Origin: Microbacterium sp. Leaf320
GTDB taxonomy: Bacteria > Actinomycetota > Actinomycetes > Actinomycetales > Microbacteriaceae
DNA: 64,000 nucleotides
Assembly (NCBI RefSeq): GCF_001423485.1
Contig: NZ_LMOD01000004.1
Location: 372,001-436,000 of the forward strand
Direction of reading: 5' to 3'
How positions within the stretch are numbered: the stretch's first letter is position 1; every line of letters starts with the position of its first letter. The notes beneath the pieces were generated by a model. It saw nothing but the letters and a program-made list of their open reading frames with translations, was not told where the DNA came from and ran no database searches. This document shows, one piece after another, positions 34,496 through 44,004 of the stretch. The position numbers and the translations under genes are program-made.

Positions 34496-35602
34496 ATGCG
34501 CGCATTGACCATCGGTTCTGACGTTCACAACCCGACTATTCCGGTCAGTCTGGACGCGGAGCGCTTCAACCGGCACACGTTCTGGTGCGGGCAGAGCGGC
34601 AGTGGCAAGACCTACGCGTTGGGGGTGGTGCTGGAGCAGCTGCTGTTGCGTACCGAGTTGCCGTTGCTGATCCTCGACCCGAATGCGGATTTTGTGCGGA
34701 TGCACACGGTGCGGGACTCTGTCGGGCCGGACGTCCGTGAACGGTTGCGCAACCTGGAGGTGCGGGTGTTCCGCTCGGGTGCCGGCGCGAGCGCCGACGA
34801 CCGTCTGCATGCGCGATGGGTGAACTTGTCGACGGCCGCGAAAGCCGCCGTGCTGCAGATGGATCCGATAGCGGACGCGGAGGAGTTCAACGTGCTTCTG
34901 CACGTAGACGCGGGTGCGGACGCGGCGACGTTCGATGCCGGTGCGATGGTGCGGGCGTTGCGAGGCAGCGGGGACCCGGCGCAGGCGCGATTGGCAAACC
35001 GGATGGAGAACCTGCAGGTCTTGGAATGGGAGCTGTGGGCACGAGGCCAGGCGGCGGTCACCGACACGGTGGAGGCGCGGCCGCGGGCGACCGTGCTGGA
35101 TCTGGGAGGGTTCGAACATCCCGCGGAACCGAAAGTCGCCGCGTTGGCCGTGCTGGAGCACCTGTGGGCGCAGCGGGAGTCCCGCAAGCCCGTACTGATC
35201 GTCATCGACGAGGCGCACAACATCTGTCCTCCTGCCCCGGTCACCGCGGTCGAGCGGGCGTTGACGGAGCGGGTCATCCAGATCGCCGCGGAGGGGCGGA
35301 AGTTCGGGTTGTGGCTTTTCCTGTCCACGCAACGCCCCACGAAGATTCACCCGAATGTGCTCTCCCAGTGTGACAACTTGGGTGTGATGAGGATGAACTC
35401 TCCGCGCGACCTTGCCGAGCTCGCGGATGTGTTCGGTTTCGTGCCCGAGGACCAGATCCGGTCGTCGCAATCCTTCCGACAGGGGCAGGCGGTGTTCGCC
35501 GGGGGATTCATCACCCAGCCGACCGTGGTGCAGATGGGCGACCGGCTCACTCATGAGGCGGGCGGTGACGTCGCCGTGCCTGTGCCCGCGGATGGACTGT
35601 GA
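34496..35602 (+). CDS. HerA-like ATPase (DUF87 group)
   Basis: 368 residues. Walker A GQSGSGKT (32-39), followed by LLILDPNADFVRM; Walker B LIVIDEAHNI (about 235-244). GRKFGLWLFLSTQRPTKIHP is the sensor/Gln-finger region (STQRP) typical of HerA/FtsK-like hexameric pumps. Such ATPases move along DNA or power a partner nuclease; I see no nuclease beside it. ATG 34496 has a perfect GGAGG site. It is divergent from the DUF6325 operon and convergent with regulator 3, whose stop is only 3 bp away. Confidence 0.85.
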   Translation: MRALTIGSDVHNPTIPVSLDAERFNRHTFWCGQSGSGKTYALGVVLEQLLLRTELPLLILDPNADFVRMHTVRDSVGPDVRERLRNLEVRVFRSGAGASADDRLHARWVNLSTAAKAAVLQMDPIADAEEFNVLLHVDAGADAATFDAGAMVRALRGSGDPAQARLANRMENLQVLEWELWARGQAAVTDTVEARPRATVLDLGGFEHPAEPKVAALAVLEHLWAQRESRKPVLIVIDEAHNICPPAPVTAVERALTERVIQIAAEGRKFGLWLFLSTQRPTKIHPNVLSQCDNLGVMRMNSPRDLAELADVFGFVPEDQIRSSQSFRQGQAVFAGGFITQPTVVQMGDRLTHEAGGDVAVPVPADGL

Positions 35603-35605
35603 GGG

Positions 35606-38200
35606 CTACAGGGTCACGCGCAGTGCGTCGCGGCGGTTCGTGACACCGAGCTTTCGGTAGATTGCCCGCTGGTGGGTGCGGACGGTGTTCACCGATACGA
35701 AGAGGGCGGCGGCGACTTCGCTGGCGGTCATCGAACTGCGCAGGTATCCGAGGATTTGTAGTTCTCGCGCGGAGAGGACGTTGCCGCGACGGTCGTCAGC
35801 GGGTGTCCGCTCCAACTCGGCGAGGCGCGCGGCGACGAACTCCGGATGTCCGGTTCCTCCTCGGGCGTGGTCGGCGAGGATTTCCCGGATACGAGGGTCT
35901 TTCGTGAGGAACGGGCGGACGATGTTCTCGTGGGTGGCGGCAGTGAGGGCCCGCTCGAGACGGGCGTGGGCGCGGGCGGTGTCCCCGCGTTCGTGCGCGA
36001 CTAGGGCTGCGGTCGTTTCCGCGGACACGGCCACGTAGGAGACGCGTCGTTCGGGTTCGGTGAGGCCTGCGAGAAGTTCCATGGCGAGCCCCAGTTGGCC
36101 GGCTCGGCGGGCGAGGTCCGCGCACGACGCGCGCACGATGGGCACGTTGTGTTGCGTGCTGAGGGTGTCGACGAGATGCATCGCCCGTTCCATGTCGCCG
36201 GCTGCCGCGGATAGCTCCGCGTGCGCGATGGCGCGATATACCGGCCAGGGCACGCCGTGCATTTCGGTGCGTCCGATCCGAGTGAGCAGGTTTTTCGCTT
36301 CCCGCATGCGGTGCTGATCCGCGGACAGCGCTGCGAGGAAAGCGAGATACACCCGTGCGAGGGCGGTGTAGGACTCTTCGTGGCCGTCGAGGTCGACGAG
36401 GATCCGGAACCGGTTCTCGGCGTCAGCGAGGTTCCCTTGCCAGTAGGCGCGGAACCCGAGGGTGAATATTCCGATGCCGCCGTCGTAGTGATCCCAGTCG
36501 TCGGCGTCCGTGGCGGCGACGGCGGAGGCGGTCGCGGAGCGTTCGGCTGCGGTGAATTGTCCGCTGAAGGTGAGCGCGAATTGCAGATTCAGGTCTGCGC
36601 GGTGGGCGAGGATGGTTCGGTCGGTGAGGCGTGCTTCCTCGGAGGATGCGCGTAGCAACCGGATCGCTTCGAGGGGTTGACGGCGCAACCGTAGTCGTGT
36701 CCATCCGAGAAGGAACAGCCGGTAGGCATGCACGTCAGGGTCGGGTGTGGCGGCTTCGACCAGCTTCTGGGCCCGGTCGACGGCGGCTTGCAGGTCGTCT
36801 TGGACGTCGGTGAGGAACAGCTGCGCAAACGCGTCGGTGTCTGTGAACGTGTCTCCGGTGGCGTGCGGGTGGGCATGTGCGGCGGCTGCGAGTGCACGCG
36901 CCGCATCCCGGTCACCGAGCAGGTTCGCGCACGATGCCCGAATCATCAGGATCTCTGCGTCTTCGGCGAGTGGTTTCGGTAGTGCCAGGCAGCTGGTGTG
37001 CAGGGGGCGGGCGCCGTGGTCGACGATGATACGCAGCCAGGAGGAGCGGATCAGCGCGAGGGTGCGTTGCGGATCGTCGGCGCGGAGGGAGTGGCGAAGA
37101 GCTTCCACGGGGTACCGGTGGGCGAGAGTGTCGGCGGCGATCGCTTCCAGGGCGCGGCTGCGTTCGCTGTCCGTGCGCAGCACGATCCGTCGGCAGGCGT
37201 CCGCGAACGCGTCATGCCAGCGGTACACGACCGTTCCGTCCCCGTCGTGGAACCGCTCGAGGAACAGGCCTGAGGCGACGCATTGTTCCAGGAGTGACGC
37301 GCTGTCTGCGTCGCCGGAGAGGGTGCGGGCGAGGGCGCTGGTCAACCGCGTGCAGGTGGTCGTGGTGAGGATGAATTCGCGCATGCGGGGCGGGAGGGAG
37401 GCGAGGACGGTGGACTCGATGTAGGTGACCAGGACCCCTTCCCTTCCGAAGTCGGTGGGACCTTGCCCTCCCCGGCCGTCGAACTGTTGCAGGTGCAACG
37501 CGATCGGCCACCCTTGGGTGAGGTGGTGACGGGAGTCGGCTTCGGTGGCGGTGAGGGGCTCGCCGCGCTGGTCGGCGTCCGCGACGATCTCGTCGGACGT
37601 CATTGCCAGGTCGTTGGCGGTGAACACGGAGTCCGGGGTGGGGAGGCGGGGGGCGAACCAGGGCAGGATTTCCGGGGATCCTGCGACGGCAAACATCAAC
37701 CGTCCCTGTGTGAGACGTCGCAATACGGTCACAACGCCGCTTTCCAGGATCGCTCCGGCGAGGTGGGCGTCGTCAATGATCAGTGTGAGCGGGGAGGGGG
37801 CGCCGGCGACCATGGCGGCGATGCGGCCGATGAGGTCCCGGGCTGTCATGGGGGGAGCGGTCACGCGCAGTGCCCGCACTGGGGGGTGGGGGTCTGGGTC
37901 CTCGGCGAGAGCGTCGAGCGCGGAGACAACCCCCATCAGTAGGAGCTCTTCGTTGTCGCGGTCGTGAGCGGTCACCGTCAACCAGGCTGTGGTGGTCGGG
38001 TGAAGGTGGGTGTACGACGTCAAGAGGACGGTCTTTCCATACCCGGACGGTGCGGCAAGGATCGCCACGCCGGTGTCAGCGAGGACACGTTCCAAACGGT
38101 CCAAGAGCCGCGGGCGTTCCACGGTGTGCGATGTCACCTCGGGGGCGGAGGTCAGGAACCAGGGTGACCTCACCCACGATGCTCCCGGCATCAGATCCAT
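35606..38200 (-). CDS. MalT-like LuxR regulator 3
   Basis: 864 residues, paralogue of regulator 2. Walker A APSGYGKT (50-57), Walker B LTLIIDDAH, TPR-like middle and a C-terminal LuxR domain (LSARELQILGYLR, VAAALFVSVNTVRTHQRAIY). An ATP-driven activator of unknown inducer. ATG 38200 has no ribosome-binding site; a TATGAT box ends 6 nt before it, so it is probably leaderless. Divergent from the SulP pair, which may be its target. Confidence 0.88.
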   Translation of the reverse strand: MDLMPGASWVRSPWFLTSAPEVTSHTVERPRLLDRLERVLADTGVAILAAPSGYGKTVLLTSYTHLHPTTTAWLTVTAHDRDNEELLLMGVVSALDALAEDPDPHPPVRALRVTAPPMTARDLIGRIAAMVAGAPSPLTLIIDDAHLAGAILESGVVTVLRRLTQGRLMFAVAGSPEILPWFAPRLPTPDSVFTANDLAMTSDEIVADADQRGEPLTATEADSRHHLTQGWPIALHLQQFDGRGGQGPTDFGREGVLVTYIESTVLASLPPRMREFILTTTTCTRLTSALARTLSGDADSASLLEQCVASGLFLERFHDGDGTVVYRWHDAFADACRRIVLRTDSERSRALEAIAADTLAHRYPVEALRHSLRADDPQRTLALIRSSWLRIIVDHGARPLHTSCLALPKPLAEDAEILMIRASCANLLGDRDAARALAAAAHAHPHATGDTFTDTDAFAQLFLTDVQDDLQAAVDRAQKLVEAATPDPDVHAYRLFLLGWTRLRLRRQPLEAIRLLRASSEEARLTDRTILAHRADLNLQFALTFSGQFTAAERSATASAVAATDADDWDHYDGGIGIFTLGFRAYWQGNLADAENRFRILVDLDGHEESYTALARVYLAFLAALSADQHRMREAKNLLTRIGRTEMHGVPWPVYRAIAHAELSAAAGDMERAMHLVDTLSTQHNVPIVRASCADLARRAGQLGLAMELLAGLTEPERRVSYVAVSAETTAALVAHERGDTARAHARLERALTAATHENIVRPFLTKDPRIREILADHARGGTGHPEFVAARLAELERTPADDRRGNVLSARELQILGYLRSSMTASEVAAALFVSVNTVRTHQRAIYRKLGVTNRRDALRVTL

Positions 38201-38206
38201 GTGATG

Positions 38207-38212
38207 ATCATA
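38207..38212 (-). promoter_or_regulatory. -10 element for leaderless regulator 3
   Basis: TATGAT on the minus strand, followed by 6 nt and the ATG of the LuxR regulator. TTGACA further upstream on the same strand is 24 nt away, too far for a normal -35 pair. Confidence 0.5.
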
Positions 38213-38331
38213 ACCACTTCGCGTGCGGTCATCAGGTGTCAATGATCTCGTTTCGCGCTCCTTCCGTGCCGCACCGTTGAGGGCGCACAGTGAGATCACA
38301 GGGTGCTACTGGTTGATTGAACGAGGTGCGG

Positions 38332-39936
38332 ATGCGAGATGCGTTGCGTCCACTGCGGGGTGTGAGGCTCCGCACCATAGGGCGGGAGGTGCTGGCGGGG
38401 GTGACGCTCCTGGCGATCTCGGTGCCGCTGAACATCGGGTACGCCCAGATCGCGGGGTTGCCGGCGACTGCCGGGTTGTACGCGCTGGTGGTTCCCACTC
38501 TCGTCTACGTTCTGTTGGTGTCGTCGCGTCAGGTGGTGGTATCGCCCGATGCAGCCGCTGCCGCCCTGGTGTTTTCATCACTGGCCGGGTTGGGTGTCGG
38601 CGGAGATGACGTCGGGTCGATGGCGGCGGGGCAGGCGCTGGTGTGCGGGGCGCTGCTGGTGGTCGCGTCCGTGCTGAGGTGGGGTTTTCTGGCATCGTTC
38701 TTGTCGCATCCGATCCTGGTCGGTTTTGTGGGCGGGCTGGCGCTGGAGGTTCTCCTCAGCCAAGTGCGGAAGATGTTGGGGTTGCCGCGTGGAGACGGCC
38801 ACGGGTTCTTCGTGGACTTGGTGGACACGGTCGTGAACGTGCGGACAGCGTCGGTGTTGTCCCTCCTGCTCAGCGGTGCGGCGTTGCTGGTGTTGGTGGT
38901 GGGTCGACGGTTTTTCCCGCGCGTTCCGACGGCGCTGGTCGTGCTGATCGCAGGCACCGCGGTCACGGCCGGGTTCGGGTGGGATCAGCAGGGTGTGGCG
39001 GTGCTCGGTGACGTGCTGGCCGGCCCTCCGGCGTTCGCATTTCCGGATCTGTCGATCGGGCAGTGGGTGTCGCTGCTGCCATCGGCGTGTGCGTTGGCGT
39101 TGATCACGATGGCGGAAGGGGTGCTCCTGTCGCGTTCGTACGGCGACGCGCACGGGTATCGCACTGATGCGAACCGGGATGTGTTGGGGTTCGGGGCTGC
39201 GAACATGGCGGCAGGGGTGTCGATGTCGTTCGCGGTGGGGTCGTCGACGTCGCGGACTGCGGCGATGGACGAGGCGGGATCGCGCACGCAGCTGCCCAGT
39301 GTGGTCCTTGCCGTCGGCGCGACCCTGCTGCTCCTGGTGGGCACGGACGTGCTTGCCCAGATGCCGTCTCCGGTGATCGGTGCGGTGGTGGCCGTGGCCG
39401 TGTGGAAACTCGTGGGGGTCCGCGAATTGAGGGAGCTGGCCGGGATCTCCCGGTACGAGTTCGGGATCAGCGTGGTGTGCCTGGTGAGTGTGTTGGTGTG
39501 TGGGCCGCTGCACGGGCTGATCATCGCGTTCGTGTTGTCGTTGGTGAACCTTGCGCGGCGTGCGGCGGCGCCCCGCATCGAGGTGTCTGCTTCCGTTCCG
39601 GTCGTGGTGGTCAGGAGCGTGGGGCCGGTGTTTTTCGCCAATGCCGCGACGGTCGCGGACCGTATCCGCGCGGCCGGCCGGGCGGTGGGGGTGTCCGCGG
39701 TGGTGTGGGACGTGGAGAGCGTCTCGGATGTCGACGTGACCGGTGCGCGGGCGTTGTCTCGAACGTTCGAAGACCTCGCTGGGTCACGGGTGAGCGTGGC
39801 CGTGGCGGGCATCACCCCCGATCTGGCCGCACGGTTCACACAGCTCTCGCTGGGGGACGGGACCCGCACGTTTCCCAGTGTCCGGGAGGCGCGGGCGACG
39901 CTGGAGGCGGAAATTAGGGAAGGGGTGGGCCGGTGA
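38332..39936 (+). CDS. SulP-family anion transporter with STAS domain, first
   Basis: 534 residues. SulP permease signature near the start (VPLNIGYAQIAGLPATAGLY), about ten TM helices, then a C-terminal STAS domain (PVFFANAATVADRI, DVESVSDVDVTGARAL). SulP proteins carry sulfate, bicarbonate or related anions; the substrate here is open. I prefer ATG 38332, which has GAGG at 6 nt; TTG and GTG lie a few codons upstream. Its stop overlaps the next SulP start. Confidence 0.88.
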   Translation: MRDALRPLRGVRLRTIGREVLAGVTLLAISVPLNIGYAQIAGLPATAGLYALVVPTLVYVLLVSSRQVVVSPDAAAAALVFSSLAGLGVGGDDVGSMAAGQALVCGALLVVASVLRWGFLASFLSHPILVGFVGGLALEVLLSQVRKMLGLPRGDGHGFFVDLVDTVVNVRTASVLSLLLSGAALLVLVVGRRFFPRVPTALVVLIAGTAVTAGFGWDQQGVAVLGDVLAGPPAFAFPDLSIGQWVSLLPSACALALITMAEGVLLSRSYGDAHGYRTDANRDVLGFGAANMAAGVSMSFAVGSSTSRTAAMDEAGSRTQLPSVVLAVGATLLLLVGTDVLAQMPSPVIGAVVAVAVWKLVGVRELRELAGISRYEFGISVVCLVSVLVCGPLHGLIIAFVLSLVNLARRAAAPRIEVSASVPVVVVRSVGPVFFANAATVADRIRAAGRAVGVSAVVWDVESVSDVDVTGARALSRTFEDLAGSRVSVAVAGITPDLAARFTQLSLGDGTRTFPSVREARATLEAEIREGVGR

Positions 39937-41645
39937 AACGATTCGTGCCGTCCGTGCGTCGAAGCACCGCACGGTATCTCACGCGATTCGGGACCCGGAG
40001 AACGGTCGCACGCGATGTCCGTGCGGGGGTCGTCCTCGGGGTGGAGAGCGTCCCGGACGGACTGGCCGCGGGGCTGCTCGCGGGATTGAACCCCTTGCAC
40101 GGAGTGCACGCCTACCTGTTGGGCACGCTCGGCGGGGCGTTGGCGACGGGGTCGGTGTTCATGACGGTGCAAGCGACGGGCGCGATGGCGGTCGTTGTGG
40201 CGGATGTGAACCAGTCGCTCCCCGGGGGTCTCACCGACTCCGGTCTTGCGACCCTGGGGATCCTGACCGGGGTGGCGATGCTGGTGTTGGGGATCTTGAG
40301 GTTCGGGTCCCTGGTGCGCTTCATTCCGACCGCGGTGCTGGTGGGGTTCGTCAATGCGGTGGCGGTGAACATCGTCCTCGGGCAGATCGACAACGCCACG
40401 GGCCGCGAAGCGGAGGGTGAGAACCGGGTCCTCCGGGCGGTGGACGCGGTCGTGCACATCCTGTCATGGAACATCCCGGCGGTCGCGGTGGCTGGTGCCA
40501 CCCTCGTTCTGGTCCTCGTGTTGGAGCGGACGCGCCTGGGGCCGTTGGCGATGGTCGCCGCCGTCGTCCTGGGGTCCGGGTTCGCTGCTCTTCTCGCTCT
40601 TGTGCCCGGGGTGCACCCCGTCGCCCTCATCGGCGACCTGGTGGAGGTGCCGCGGGCCTTGCCGGGGGTCAGTCTCCCAGACCTGTCGCTGGTCCTCGAG
40701 CTGATCGTACCGGCATGCTCACTGACTCTCGTCGGGCTCGTCCAGGGGGCGGCGATCAGCGGGTCCATCCCGAACCCGGACGGGAAGTACGCGGACGCGT
40801 CCGCGGATTTCCGGGGCCAAGGTGTCGCGAACCTCGCCAGCGGGCTGTTCCAAGGGATGCCGGTGGGCGGGTCGATGTCCGCCACCGCGCTGGTGCGCGC
40901 GGCCGGCGCCACCTCAGCGCTCGCGAACCTCGTCGCCGCCGCGGTGATGGCGGCGACGATCCTGGTGCTGGGACCCGTGATCGGTTTCGTGGCGATGCCC
41001 GCGCTGGCGGGCCTGCTGATCCTGATCGGTGTGAGGACCTTCAAACTCCAGGACGTGCTGCTGGTATGGCGGACCGGCCCGGTACAGGCGACGGTGTTGG
41101 CGGTCACGTTCGTGCTCACCCTGCTCATCCCGTTGCAGTACGCGGCGCTCTCCGGGGTGGGGGTGGCGGTGTTGTTGCACGTGATCCGGCAGTCGAACCG
41201 GGTGGTGGTGCGCCGGTGGGTGTTTGACGATTCCTCGGTGCTGCCTCGAGAGGTGGACCCGCCGCAGGTGTTGCCCGCGGGGGAGACGGTGATCCTGATG
41301 CCCTATGGGAGTCTGTTCTTCGCCGCAGCGCCGGTGTTGGAGGCGCAACTGCCGGCCGTGCCCTCCGGCGCGGTGGGGACGGCGGTGATCCTTCGGTTAC
41401 GGGGCACGGAGGAGATCGGCAGCACTTTTCTGCGGGTATTGGAGGGGTACGCGGCGCGATTGCGCGCCGCGGGTGCCGCCCTCTACATCTCCGGCGTCAG
41501 CGACAGCGTCTTGTCGCAGTTGCGCACCACCGGTGCGCTGAGCCGGATCGGGGAAGGGCACGTGTTCGCGGCCCGGGACCGGGTGGGTGCGGCCCTGTCG
41601 GAAGCGAGAGTGGCGGTTGACCGCTGGCGGGCGGGTCAGGGGTGA
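39933..41645 (+). CDS. SulP-family anion transporter with STAS-like domain, second
   Basis: 570 residues. SulP core with ESVPDGLAAGLLAGLNPLHG near residue 38 and about ten to eleven TM helices. The C-terminal STAS-like domain is weaker (VILRLRGTEEIGSTFLRVLE). Only moderately similar to the first SulP, so an old duplication or a heteromeric partner. GTG start overlaps the previous stop (GTGA), giving coupled synthesis. Confidence 0.85.
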   Translation: MKRFVPSVRRSTARYLTRFGTRRTVARDVRAGVVLGVESVPDGLAAGLLAGLNPLHGVHAYLLGTLGGALATGSVFMTVQATGAMAVVVADVNQSLPGGLTDSGLATLGILTGVAMLVLGILRFGSLVRFIPTAVLVGFVNAVAVNIVLGQIDNATGREAEGENRVLRAVDAVVHILSWNIPAVAVAGATLVLVLVLERTRLGPLAMVAAVVLGSGFAALLALVPGVHPVALIGDLVEVPRALPGVSLPDLSLVLELIVPACSLTLVGLVQGAAISGSIPNPDGKYADASADFRGQGVANLASGLFQGMPVGGSMSATALVRAAGATSALANLVAAAVMAATILVLGPVIGFVAMPALAGLLILIGVRTFKLQDVLLVWRTGPVQATVLAVTFVLTLLIPLQYAALSGVGVAVLLHVIRQSNRVVVRRWVFDDSSVLPREVDPPQVLPAGETVILMPYGSLFFAAAPVLEAQLPAVPSGAVGTAVILRLRGTEEIGSTFLRVLEGYAARLRAAGAALYISGVSDSVLSQLRTTGALSRIGEGHVFAARDRVGAALSEARVAVDRWRAGQG

Positions 41646-41762
41646 CCCTCGTCCGTCGCGGATGATTCTCGCGCGCATCGGTGCACCCCGCGGGCGCGTC
41701 CGGGCAGGGTGGTGGCAAGCGAGTCGCTGCCGCCAGATCGCGGCCGCGCAGGAAGGAATCTG

Positions 41763-42191
41763 ATGAACCGGACACGTGTCTTCACGGCGGCCATCGTTGT
41801 CGGTGTGCTCACCACGGTGGGTATGACGGGGTGCGCGCCGGCAGCACCGTCGCAGGAAGAGAACGTCACTGCCGCGTGCGCCGCATTGCAGACGTTGGAG
41901 ATGACCATCGACGAGGCGTCCGCGGATCTGCAGCAGGCGAGCACGGTGGGCGAGGTGCGGGATATTCGGGACCGTGTCGTCACCGCTTACGACATAGCCA
42001 ATGCCGCCCTGGATGAGGTCGCATCGGATCGGGCAGACGCGGTCCAGGAAGCGGGAGAGGCGTTCACGGAGGCGCTTGGCGATGTCGATGATGAGACCGA
42101 GATTTCTGATGCCCGGGATGGCCTGGTCGAAGAGGCGAAGTCATTCCAGGACGCGCGTACCGCCGCCCTGGCCGACCTGTCCTGCGAGTAG
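41763..42191 (+). CDS. Small lipoprotein
   Basis: 142 residues. Signal peptide with lipobox (VGMTGC, Cys24), then a helical, acidic, alanine-rich domain (DEASADLQQASTVGEV and a second similar helix pair). Probably a surface helix-bundle protein of unknown role. GGAAGGAA precedes ATG 41763. It lies 117 bp after the SulP pair on the same strand. Confidence 0.75.
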   Translation: MNRTRVFTAAIVVGVLTTVGMTGCAPAAPSQEENVTAACAALQTLEMTIDEASADLQQASTVGEVRDIRDRVVTAYDIANAALDEVASDRADAVQEAGEAFTEALGDVDDETEISDARDGLVEEAKSFQDARTAALADLSCE

Positions 42192-42275
42192 CTGACACAC
42201 ATCCAGCGCCCGGGACCTCCGGCGCTGACAACGGGGACGGGAAAACCCGTCACTGACATGGGAAGGGGCTCGACA

Positions 42276-42680
42276 ATGAGCTTGTGGGAATCTGTGTGGG
42301 ACGTTCTCGTCCTGCTGTTCTGGGCGTTCGTGTTCATCTCGACGTTGTTCGCCGCGCTGATGGTGCTCACGGACCTGTTCCGGGATCGGAAGCTCAATGG
42401 GTGGGCGAAGGCGGCGTGGATCGTCTTCCTTGTCTTCGTCCCGTTGCTGACTTCCCTGATCTACCTCATCGCTCGAGGGGGCACGATGTCGGAGCGCGTC
42501 AACGACAGTGCCCGGGAAGCCCGAGAGGCCACGGAAGCGTACATCCGGGACGTCGCAGGATCCAGTCCCGCGGATGAGATCGTGAAGGCGCAGCGTCTGC
42601 TGGACGCCGGGACGATTACCGCGGACGAGTTCGCGGTCCTGAAGTCTCAGGCGCTGCGCGGGGAGAGCACGACCGTCTGA
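42276..42680 (+). CDS. PLDc_N-like membrane protein with SHOCT domain
   Basis: 134 residues. Two TM helices (LVLLFWAFVFISTLFAALM and WIVFLVFVPLLTSLIYLIA) in the PLDc_N arrangement, a polar linker, and a C-terminal SHOCT domain (EIVKAQRLLDAGTITADEFA). GGAAGGGG lies upstream of ATG 42276. Probably co-transcribed with the lipoprotein. Shares SHOCT with the gene at 33409-33708, which supports one functional module. Confidence 0.8.
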   Translation: MSLWESVWDVLVLLFWAFVFISTLFAALMVLTDLFRDRKLNGWAKAAWIVFLVFVPLLTSLIYLIARGGTMSERVNDSAREAREATEAYIRDVAGSSPADEIVKAQRLLDAGTITADEFAVLKSQALRGESTTV

Positions 42681-42688
42681 ACAAGCTG

Positions 42689-42727
42689 CGGATGGGGTCG
42701 TCGACGCGGGGTCGGCGGCCCCATCCG
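42689..42727. terminator. Terminator between convergent genes
   Basis: Nine-bp stem CGGATGGGG/CCCCATCCG (42689-42697, 42719-42727) with a 21-nt loop, between the stops at 42680 and 42739. Confidence 0.55.
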
Positions 42728-42738
42728 TGCGTTGTCGG

Positions 42739-43260
42739 TCAATGCAAGAGGGCGTTGAGGATGACGAAGACGATTCCGAATGACGCCGTCGTCAACGACC
42801 CCGCTAAGCGCCCGAATCGTGTGCTTCCACGGCGGAGGAAGGCGACATAGCCGAGGAACGCGAGGACGATGGTGCCCGACCACAGGGCGACGTCATTGGC
42901 GATCTCGTCGGGGATCAGCCGGGTTGTTCCGGCGAGGAGGATCAGCGTCGGGATCGCGGACGATCCGAGCACGCCGAAAGACAAGGGCAGTGCCCGTCGG
43001 ATCGCGCCGCGCACCCCGATGGTGCGATGGGTGCCCATGAACACGACGGTTCCTGCGTACAGGTGCGCCGCCCAAAAAACGATCACGGTCACGACGACGG
43101 TGACGAGCACCGCGACGGACGGCTTTCCGTTCGGGGCGGACACGGCGATGAGTCCGCTGACCATGATGGTCCCGGACACTGCCGCCTCCGTACCGAACCC
43201 GGGACGCAGCGCCCGGTGCACCCTCAGGACGCGGTCACGCGTGCGTTGCGGCTCAGCCAT
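42739..43260 (-). CDS. Multi-spanning membrane protein of unknown family
   Basis: 173 residues with about five TM helices (VSGTIMVSGLIAVSA, VAVLVTVVVTVIVFWAAHLY, LSFGVLGSSAIPTLILLAG and others). A His in AAHLYAGTVVFMGTH sits between helices. No family recognised. ATG 43260 gives a short positive N-terminus before TM1. Last gene of the 25-43 kb block. Confidence 0.65.
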   Translation of the reverse strand: MAEPQRTRDRVLRVHRALRPGFGTEAAVSGTIMVSGLIAVSAPNGKPSVAVLVTVVVTVIVFWAAHLYAGTVVFMGTHRTIGVRGAIRRALPLSFGVLGSSAIPTLILLAGTTRLIPDEIANDVALWSGTIVLAFLGYVAFLRRGSTRFGRLAGSLTTASFGIVFVILNALLH

Positions 43261-43635
43261 GGGGCCAGTGTAGAACGCCCGGCGTGTGTGGTGGGCTAGC
43301 GCCGACAGGCCACCGCCGGTGTTGTCGGGCTGACCCCGCGTCGGTGCGGGCGCTCCGCCGCCGCAGGGCGGAGTTTGCGGCGCCGAGAGGCACTCCGACG
43401 TGCCACTGGAGTGCGTGCGCTTCTCCCGGGCGATGGGGTCGCAGTGCGACGTCGCTGCGCGGCGACGGACGCTCCGCGCCGATACGGGTTTCGGGGTCGG
43501 GCCGTACCTAATTGCGTCGGGGCGGCACTGCACTTGGAGGAGTGGCTCCGTCATCACGGGGGCGCGTCACTAACGTCTCCTCTGCCGCGGGAGCATCCTG
43601 CTGGTAGGACCGGACCTTTGCAGGGAGGAGCGCGA
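43261..43635. other. Upstream region of the RHS operon
   Basis: 375 bp between divergent genes. A possible -10 box (TAACGT near 43572) is visible, but no convincing -35. No coding frame supported. Confidence 0.35.
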
Positions 43636-44004
43636 GTGGGTGGATTTCTGCGTGCCCGCACATCGCGAACGGCGCCCCGTGGGGTGCGACGTGTAACCGG
43701 TGGGTCGTCCCGTGCGCGCCTGGAACCGGACGGTGGTGCCGTCGACCGCCTTCAAGACGTACCAATGCGGACCGGACTTCGTACCGGTGAGGGCGTTACT
43801 GACCTCCCGGACACGGTCCGGGTGTCGATGGTGGTGCGGGACGCTCGCGGGTTCACGCACTACTACGAGGAGATCGCCACGACGCCCGACTCGGTGCGAG
43901 ACGCGTTCGACCTGATGGTGCGCGCGTCGCCTGGAGCTTCCCGGTCGCTCTCCCTGTCTGACCTGACCGACTCGCCCACCCCCGACACCACCCGGAGCAT
44001 CTGA
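43636..44004 (+). CDS. Small protein, first gene of the RHS operon
   Basis: 122 residues. Basic N-terminal half, then a compact-looking C-terminal half (VRVSMVVRDARGFTHYYEE, DSVRDAFDLMVRA). No signal peptide and no known family. A GGGAGGAG site precedes GTG 43636. Its stop overlaps the start of the calcium-repeat protein (TGATG). Its place suggests an accessory or chaperone-like role for the secreted proteins downstream, but that is inference. Confidence 0.5.
   Translation: MGGFLRARTSRTAPRGVRRVTGGSSRARLEPDGGAVDRLQDVPMRTGLRTGEGVTDLPDTVRVSMVVRDARGFTHYYEEIATTPDSVRDAFDLMVRASPGASRSLSLSDLTDSPTPDTTRSI

Noticed and set aside
34496..35602. HerA-type phage-defence pair
   Set aside because: The known partner genes (SIR2, DUF4297, NurA) are absent from the neighbourhood, so I only report the ATPase and leave its role open.
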